NCBI GenBank assembly: GCA_900618425.1
Contig: UZAN01040302.1
Location: 4,559 to 68,558 of the forward strand
Source: Echinostoma caproni
Taxonomy: Eukaryota > Platyhelminthes > Trematoda > Plagiorchiida > Echinostomatidae
Direction of reading: 5' to 3'
Length of the DNA stretch: 64,000 nt
Under the pieces are notes generated by a model. The model did no database searches. It was not told the DNA's origin and saw only the letters and a list, made by a program, of their open reading frames with translations. Within the stretch, counting starts at the first letter, position 1; every line of letters starts with the position of its first letter. This document shows, piece after piece, positions 57,140 through 64,000 of this stretch. Made by a program: the position numbers and the translations under genes.

Positions 57140-57220
57140 CTACGGATGTTGGAATTTAAGACTTGTCAAAGCTTCATCCAGTTTGTGCTTGAAGGAATCA
57201 ACTGTGGGCGTANTGTATGC
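57140..57220 (-). mobile_element. CR1-like C-terminal fragment
   Basis: The reverse strand encodes APTVDSFKHKLDEALTSLKF before a stop, matching VCAPTIDSFKS-stop-LDEALNH of the 12.5 kb copy. No 3' tail is recognisable. A single N is at 57213. Confidence 0.65.
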
Positions 57221-57224
57221 AGTA

Positions 57225-58190
57225 TAAAGGCACAAAATTTTATGCCACTGGCGATAGTTCAAAATAAGATACATTTTTCCGAATACCCATCGATTTCAAA
57301 CTGGTTTTCATAGTTTTAAGGACTGCAAAAGTGCTTACACTTCTAATAGTGTTTTTTCAAATTGTTCAAACGTACAACTCAGTATTTGCAGTGAGCTTTG
57401 TATACAGGTAGTTTTAAATGTTCATTTTTCAGACCAACAAGAGTTCTCTTCGGTAACTTAATTCTCTTTTGCTTGGTTTCAAATACACAAAGTGAAAGTG
57501 CAATGCATTGTGAAACTGGTGAGGGGCACATTTTTTGTTTGTCTATCTCTGACTATATTGTCGAATTGGCACATCACGGGTTAACACAGCCAAACGTTCG
57601 ATGCAGTCACACGCACCCTCGTAGCGCGGACAAGTTTAAATCGATGAACGGCGAACGCAATCGATCAGTACAGGATGATTATTGATTGCAATGGTACAAC
57701 ATTGAAGTAGCACTGGTTTTCCTTAGGTTAGATTTGTAAGGCAATGCAAATTAACCAAGTCTATATTTCAAAGCAAAATACCATTTAAATTAAAACGAAA
57801 AGTATTTTTTACGTCCATGAACATTTTTCCTTATATAAATAGGTTGTGCTTAGCCCCTTACTGTAAACTCTGTTCTTTGCCTTCCCAGCCCCCTTTCACC
57901 CACACACAATTGTGTTCTAAACATAGCTGAATGATCAAAATACATCAAAGTGTTATGACACATCAAACAATTTTCTACCTAACTTATGAAATCAAAAAAA
58001 AAACAGATTTGCCATCTTATCACTTGAATTTCAATATTTTGGAATTTTTCGGGGTAAAATAGAGTGTAGTTTATTATCCAAATCCATGAGGTAAAATCGC
58101 TTGTCATAAATTATCTGGGAGAATCATTGGGTGAAACCTATGGACAATATCTCCAGTTTATTGCCCTGCACTAACCCCGTAATCATTCCT
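57225..58190. other. No gene called; one weak terminal-exon candidate
   Basis: A strong acceptor-like atgttcatttttcag (ending at 57432) precedes a forward frame open to TGA at 57683-57685 (contains ESAMHCETGEGHIFCLSISD). No polyadenylation signal follows closely and no partner exon is seen. I leave it uncalled. Confidence 0.35.
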
Positions 58191-58194
58191 TTTC

Positions 58195-58310
58195 ATAAAC
58201 ATAATGTCTTCACGCATCCTGTTATGCATGGATCAGTGCGGAGAGTGTATTGAGACGGTCAATGTTTGGATTAGTCCATTTGGTTTTTCACATGGACCAG
58301 ATAACGTTGA
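58195..58310 (+). repeat. Dispersed repeat E, copy 2
   Basis: Partner of 55140-55240 in the same orientation; the frame 58204-58401 lies over it and is not conserved in copy 1. Confidence 0.45.
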
Positions 58311-58314
58311 TAAG

Positions 58315-60783
58315 CTGTCAGGCATTACAAGGATTTCTTTTGCAACTAAAAGAATTTGTATTTATTTATACTGTAGAATAAAAAAAGGTTTCACAAATTG
58401 AATCATCATGTTAAATCAATATGTGTCCTGTGTGCCGCAGAGAGGTCTTGAAAGTATTCTCTAACTGTACAATTTTTGTTCCGAACCAAAGCAATACATA
58501 TTCATCTAGCTTTTGATAGTTCATCCCGGAAGAGCAGGAGCTGGAGTCATGCTAAATAATACTAAGCTACTTGCGTTGATTCCAGTGGTTAGTTTCATGT
58601 CCGCGCCACATGATATGAAATCAATTTGACTTCATTAACAAGTGTTGGATGCAGTCACTTAGATGTGGATGAACCCTATTAGCACCTTCTTCACGATAAC
58701 TACCTATTTAGACTGTTTGAGCATATGCACTGTTGCTGACTGGGACTAAACAGTTGTACAGTACTTTTCCATTTTCAGTAGTGCTTGTCAGTGAGCGAAG
58801 ACAGTTTCGTGTCTATTATGTTCAAATAGTTTTCTGGCCTTCTTTTGTTATGGTCAACAGGTCATAAAAACTGAACGGTCGTTAGTTAAACAATGCTTTT
58901 TAGTAAAGCAAATACGGATCCGTGATGAAAGGAGTTTGCAATATTAAACCCCAATCTCTTTCATAAAGTTACCACATAAAAAATGATCAGTTTACCAACA
59001 AAATTTATCTGGTGTACACATTTCATCTTTGTGTGGAATAATTCCCTTTTATCTGCGGTCCGAGCAGCCAAACAGTCTACCTTATTATCAAATTGCAACA
59101 CTTCGTTCTTTGCTGAGACGTGACCACCAAAACCAAAACTAAATTATGTCTACAGTACGAGTTATAGATATTGCGGCTTTCTCAGAGAGTTATTATAAGA
59201 CAAACCAAATACAAGATGCTCATGGATTGAATGCTTTCACTTCTATAAAACTTTATAAACTTCATCGACAAAGTCGATACTCAGGGTGACTTTTCAGTTG
59301 TTTTTGATAATTCAAAAGATTGAAGGACCATGTTTCACGGACTATTAACGCAGAATGATCAGAGTGATTCTCGGGGCTTGACGTATCTTGCAAAAATTTA
59401 AGGAGATGCAAACACGGATTGTAGCAGTCAAAATAACTGAAAACTCCTCTCAATTACCTTGCATTTTTTTAAAATCTTTCTTCGTCATTCTATCGTGCAT
59501 TCCTTCCGACAGGGGTTTTCATATCGGTGAATTTTCTCTTCTAAACCTTCTATTTCACCTTTTTTTACGGTGAAGCATATCTATTGAACACACTTCAAGT
59601 GCCTTTCTCTTACATGTAAATTGGATTCAGTGCTTTTTCTTGCTTTATTGTGACCAAAGTTTCGATTGAACGATCTCTGTTGAACTAACCGTTGCTTCCA
59701 GTTATATTGAACCCCTTTTGGCTGTAACGCTCAAGATTATTTTGCTTGATCTGTTGAAGCTTGCAGAATTTTCCTATTGGTTCAGAATTATCTGAAAGGT
59801 AATTCAAATCACTCAATTTCTTATTTACTTTTTATTACCGCAGATATTTTCTGTGAATATTTGTAACACTTTGGCTGGATAGTGAATTAAGCTCACTATC
59901 AGAGGTACGACTGCCTTATGTATTTGTGATTAATGCAAAAATAGTACCATAGATTATTTTCGGATCGACTTGGTTCTCGATAATTTGAGCTACGCGGTGC
60001 TCTGAGATTTGTTTATCGCTATCCAGAACGAGCTAAGGGTCATTTGATTGAATGCATACAGACGAGGTCTTTTTTGTTTCGCTCGGACCAGGACAATCGC
60101 GTTTTGGTTGTTACACTGATACTGTGGCAAAGTTCATCATTAATTTTAGAACTGTTTCACTGAGGAGCATCAAATCTCCCTACCGGATGAATGACAAGGA
60201 TCATGAAATAGACCGTATACTAATAGGGTAATTCTTTTTAGTCATTCATAAACCACTTAATAAAACTTGCAATCCTAATTCCTTGAATGTATGCAAGACA
60301 ATCACACAGACCTATTCAAGTAGTGCGAAATACAGCATTTGATCACCTAAGAAAACAAAACCAACTGACATATGACCCTGCAGAAAAAATCAGGCGAAAT
60401 GTTGGGGTTCACTGGCGAAACTGAAAATCACCAAATGAATAGATACATGACAAAATGATTTCACAGCATCATCATTTCCGGAGATAGAAAAGGAAGTTGT
60501 TCAACCACAAAGGGCAAACTTGAACTTCAGCCTCCAATCCCAGTCAATCTGGGAATCCATTTGAGAATTACGTTCTGATCTAATTGCCCACTTCCTGTAG
60601 TCAAATTGTCAACAACAAAAAATCGATAAATGACAACTTCCTCCGGTTAACGTTGATATCTCGTGTAAGATTGATAATCTGAATAACGATTTATGGGATG
60701 GTTGTATTCTAATCTCATGCATGAAGCTGTGTTTTACCCTGAAGTGCATTTGGTTCTCATTCCGATGTTTTGATTACCTGAGT

Positions 60784-60785
<2 letters not shown>
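58315..60785. other. No gene recognised
   Basis: AT-rich, with short frames only (59262-59453 -, 59388-59573 +), none recognised. Confidence 0.5.

Positions 60786-60786
<1 letters not shown>

Positions 60787-60833
<47 letters not shown>
60787..60833. repeat. (AT)n microsatellite, about 23 units
   Basis: Uninterrupted AT; the forward frame across it is an artefact. Confidence 0.97.
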
Positions 60834-60834
<1 letters not shown>

Positions 60835-62065
60835 TCCAGTATGAAATACATTTTTAAAGAACGAGTTTCTGATAATAACTTTTCGCATGCATATAAATAC
60901 AGTACCACTCCGTCAACCTTGGAAAAATTTTTAGTTTTACACACAAGTCATCATTTCATTAACAAACAGAATGAACTTTATAACTTTCACATGACGGCAG
61001 CCTGATAACCATCAAATATGTCCTGGTTACTGGCAAACCGCCTGGCCAGTAGAAACACCCATAAAGATAGATGCTCTTCCACTGTAATATACACCCCGAA
61101 GGGAACCTCCTTTGGTGGGGAATAGACGAAACCGCAAGACTCTAAGTACTAGCCTATTTATCGGCCGCAGTCAGTACGATAAGTCTTTAGCGATCCTTAC
61201 TGAAGAACACCAAGATGGGACTGAGTAAATGCGATCAATTTGTGCCAATCATCTGATTGTATTTTCAACTAACAACTGATTGTAACTTGATGCGAAGTTA
61301 ATTAGACAGAGCACTCCCATCTCAGTTGAAAATTTAAACAAAACAACTACGATACCTGCAATCCTCCTTTAAACATATGTTTATTGAATATCATCATACA
61401 TATTGAAAGTAGCAGAATGGAAACTAACATCATAGTATTATATGCAAAGACTAATCCATAATATCATTTCATTGCGTTGTTGTTGTCGGCGTCCTCATCG
61501 TTGTCTAAAATGCACCTCACTTGCCCAATTTGTAAAAGATTGTCATGGCCATAGCCAAGGTGTTAGCTGTGGTAAAACGTAGTTGATATATTGACAAAAT
61601 ATTGAAAATCGGTTTTCGTAGTTGATATATATTTGTTATTTTACGTTTAGACAAAAATATAATATCTGACAAATTCGTCCTCGGAAATAAGGTCCTGTTC
61701 CGATAACCGTCATGTGGTCCTATTTTCTAAGTTGCATGAAATAACGGACTCCATTTTCTTGCCCCTGAAAGTAGTCTGCTAGTATAAAAAAAAATGGCAA
61801 AATTCTGTACTGTGCGATGATGGAAAATATTTCCAGACGAGGGTTCTTGTCTATGGAGAAAGAGAGAGAGAGCAAATGAAACATTAATAGGAAAACCACA
61901 CGTACAGCTGTTTCTATCTTTTCGGGCTTGAACAGTAGTGCCAGGTAGCACTCCACGCAAATTGTCTATCGGGTAGCTGGTCAGATTGTTTCACTTTGCG
62001 CAGAAACAAACATTTCGATCCGACACCGAACGCCGATCACGGTATGTTGTTCGAAAGGTTGACTG
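60835..62065. other. No gene recognised
   Basis: Two overlapping reverse frames at 61720-61960 are in different phases and unsupported. A short (GA)n lies at about 61858-61870. Confidence 0.5.
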
Positions 62066-62068
62066 ATC

Positions 62069-62092
62069 ACACACACACACACACACACACAC
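62069..62092. repeat. (CA)n microsatellite
   Basis: Twelve CA/AC units. Confidence 0.95.
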
Positions 62093-62094
62093 CG

Positions 62095-64000
62095 ACAAGG
62101 TTACCTGTTACCATTTAAAGAGAGTGAAGTTCAACGGCAATACACACTAAGCTTGGAATATGAATTAATCGCAGTCTTTTGGTACGCACTGAGTGAATAG
62201 TGGATAGAATTGAAGTTAGATTGTATTCCCGTACTCTTTCGGTCCGTAGTTCGGATCTTTTTATACACTTTATTCGTGTGAATAATTCACATTGCAACAC
62301 GATTCATTCACCCTTTTCAACGGAAAGTGTTCCGGATCCCTGAAAGTAAATACTGACTCATTACAGTAGGAGAAAATAGCATTTGACATGCAGAAGAGAA
62401 AACATTTCGGCAGGTTAGCATGAATTCTGTTACTTCAGGTACACTTACTCGCAAAATCCGGATTCCTTACACGGATCGGAAAACCTGTTTGCGCCAGTGT
62501 TGGTTTTTTTTCTCATTCAAAAGGACTTGTTTGTCTTATAAATGATACTCAATGAAAGTTTTCAGTAATTTTTCACCCCTAATGTGCTAGCTACTGGGAT
62601 CCATTTTCGGACGTTCCAAGCACTGGCTTTCGTTTAATTATGTTTTCAAAGTTCCCCTATCGCACGTGCATTCAAACAGATAGACTGATACCGGCACGGG
62701 GACACTAATCAAACGTGCGAAATTCCGGTTCACCAGTACAAGAAATTACTGAATGTTACGTTTGGATTTCAAACTGTGTAGTCTCAGACCCGTAGCCCGC
62801 TAGCACAGTAGATCAACGATACACAGAGTATGATAGGTTTATTATGATTCTTTCACAAGTAATCGTGCCAAGCGTATGTTCAACAAGGCAGCAATAGAAC
62901 TAACAACCAATCAGGTTTGGGCCCATCTTGGCCGGCAGTATTGGCATAGGCAAGTGCGTGCGGTTGATAGATCTGGGTAGACATCAATCGACAATGTCTG
63001 CGGAACAAGGGAATTAACAATGCGCAGGTTGACAGAACGTACGCACTTAAGCCGCTGGCAAGTAAACAACACTGAATTCATGCTATCCTGCTGTAATAGG
63101 ACTGTTCGCATCGTGCTAATGTTTGTGAATTGTACTCAATGTATGAAACAATTGCTCCGTCACACAAAAATCTCTCTCATGTGAACCGTTTGAAATCTTC
63201 TATGACCAAATAAATTCAGCTTAGGTTTGATTGAAGCCTGTTCGTTTTCATAGTTGATGCTACTGAAAATGTACAAGACTGAGTCCGTTTCTGGCCGAAC
63301 CTCTTTCTTTGCTCACTTTTGCTTTTTGATTGTTTCTCTTTCTCTCTGCATGATACACCAAATATACACCGCCAAAACTTTCTAATGGGTTTTAGCTGTC
63401 CTATAGATCTCAAGTACAAAACCGGTTTGAGTGTTTAATCAATTACTGGAAGGAAACCGATCAATGGTTAATCATTAATTCACGGTGAAGTTAATCAGAA
63501 CTGGTTCGAAGTTAGAAGAATATTTGGATGAACTAGCTAGCAGCAACAGTCGATCTTCTGGAACAGACCTTCTTCTTTTATATGTGGTTTGTCCGAACCC
63601 AGCAAACTAGTGGGCAAACTTTTACCCCAATCTTCAGATGGCAAACAAGATCTGAAAATGGAGGAACAATAAGCTTCAAAAGGACCTATTTAAGCGATTG
63701 TTTATGAGTACATTGGTGATTACTTTCCCGTTTTCCGTTCACATTTATTCCGAACGCAACAGATGTTAGAAGGTGGCGAGTTGTTAGTCTGATATTTCTT
63801 CAATAAATACTTATAATGTAACCTTCTTACGTTAAGTGTCAGGAGATGCCAAAAAAGAAGTGTCAAATAGGTTATCTAAATGTAAGAGTGCTTGTTTTAT
63901 AAATCATGAAGGAATTAGACAGGAATTGAGACCAAAATCTGTGATTAAATGGAATGCCGGGTAGTTAAATAATGATTAAGATGGGAGAGTTTTGGCTGAA
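62095..64000. other. No gene recognised
   Basis: Reverse frames 62911-63111 and 63216-63419 (the latter Lys/Arg-rich) have no recognised domain. A reverse-strand CGAAAGCCAGTGCTTGG near 62613-62630 resembles the 3' part of a SINE hammerhead but has no core and was not called. Confidence 0.45.

Noticed and set aside
60721..61005. Forward frame with (Ile-Tyr) repeats
   Set aside because: It is translation of the (AT)n microsatellite.
61060..61180. Possible structured RNA (gacgaaaccgcaagac context)
   Set aside because: No hammerhead core, tRNA arms or other known fold could be drawn.
1..64000. Spliced-leader RNA, rRNA, CRISPR array, bacterial operon, prophage
   Set aside because: No fluke spliced-leader string, rRNA landmark, regular repeat-spacer array or dense coding was found on either strand.

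Overview
The window looks like draft genome sequence from a eukaryote, most likely a digenean trematode (fluke). I see no operons, no closely packed genes, and almost no open frame above 100 codons outside retroelements. The DNA is AT-rich by eye, has (AT), (GT), (CA) and longer-unit microsatellites, and carries two assembly gaps (40248-41164, 52506-53070) plus four single N bases. The recognisable content is decayed retroelements: Penelope-like elements (PLE) with a GIY-YIG endonuclease, CR1-like and RTE-like non-LTR elements, and tRNA-derived SINE pieces. Some SINE pieces carry hammerhead-ribozyme cores laid out as in the schistosome SM-alpha SINE. The fluke assignment rests on that combination and is an inference.

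Layout. 1-60 is the 3' arm of a SINE/hammerhead cut by the window edge. 1.43-1.83 kb is a dispersed repeat with a partner at 33.1 kb. 4.0-4.15 kb is a tRNA-like SINE with a decayed hammerhead. 7.8-8.5 kb holds a reverse-strand hammerhead-like fold and a forward PLE reverse-transcriptase (RT) fragment. 9.1-11.05 kb is copy 1 of a long repeat whose second copy is 46.0-47.7 kb. 11.59-11.69 kb is a candidate spliced exon. 12.3-13.0 kb has a 48-codon ORF abutting a CR1-like 3' tail. 18.0-20.0 kb holds two opposed PLE copies. 20.25 and 49.2 kb carry inverted copies of a roughly 200-270 bp repeat. 23.4-25.35 kb is a CR1-like element, 25.6-26.2 kb and 32.0-32.9 kb are PLE pieces, 35.2-37.7 kb is a second CR1-like element, and 37.9-40.25 kb is a nest of four PLE fragments. 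43.35-44.24 kb is a PLE body with an inverted copy of its own 3' end upstream. 48.9 kb is a SINE with a hammerhead lacking stem II. 51.4-52.15 kb is an RTE-like 3' end, 53.85-54.56 kb a PLE piece, and 55.1-58.3 kb tRNA-like heads and small repeats. The rest is unique-looking intergenic or intronic DNA.

No complete host gene was found. Host coding potential is limited to a few weak exon candidates, the best being 11589-11685 (-) and 34366-34461 (-). The strongest observations are the group of hammerhead relics and the repeated occurrence of PLE copies with inverted partners. All similarity statements come from reading and hand alignment; nothing was searched against a database.
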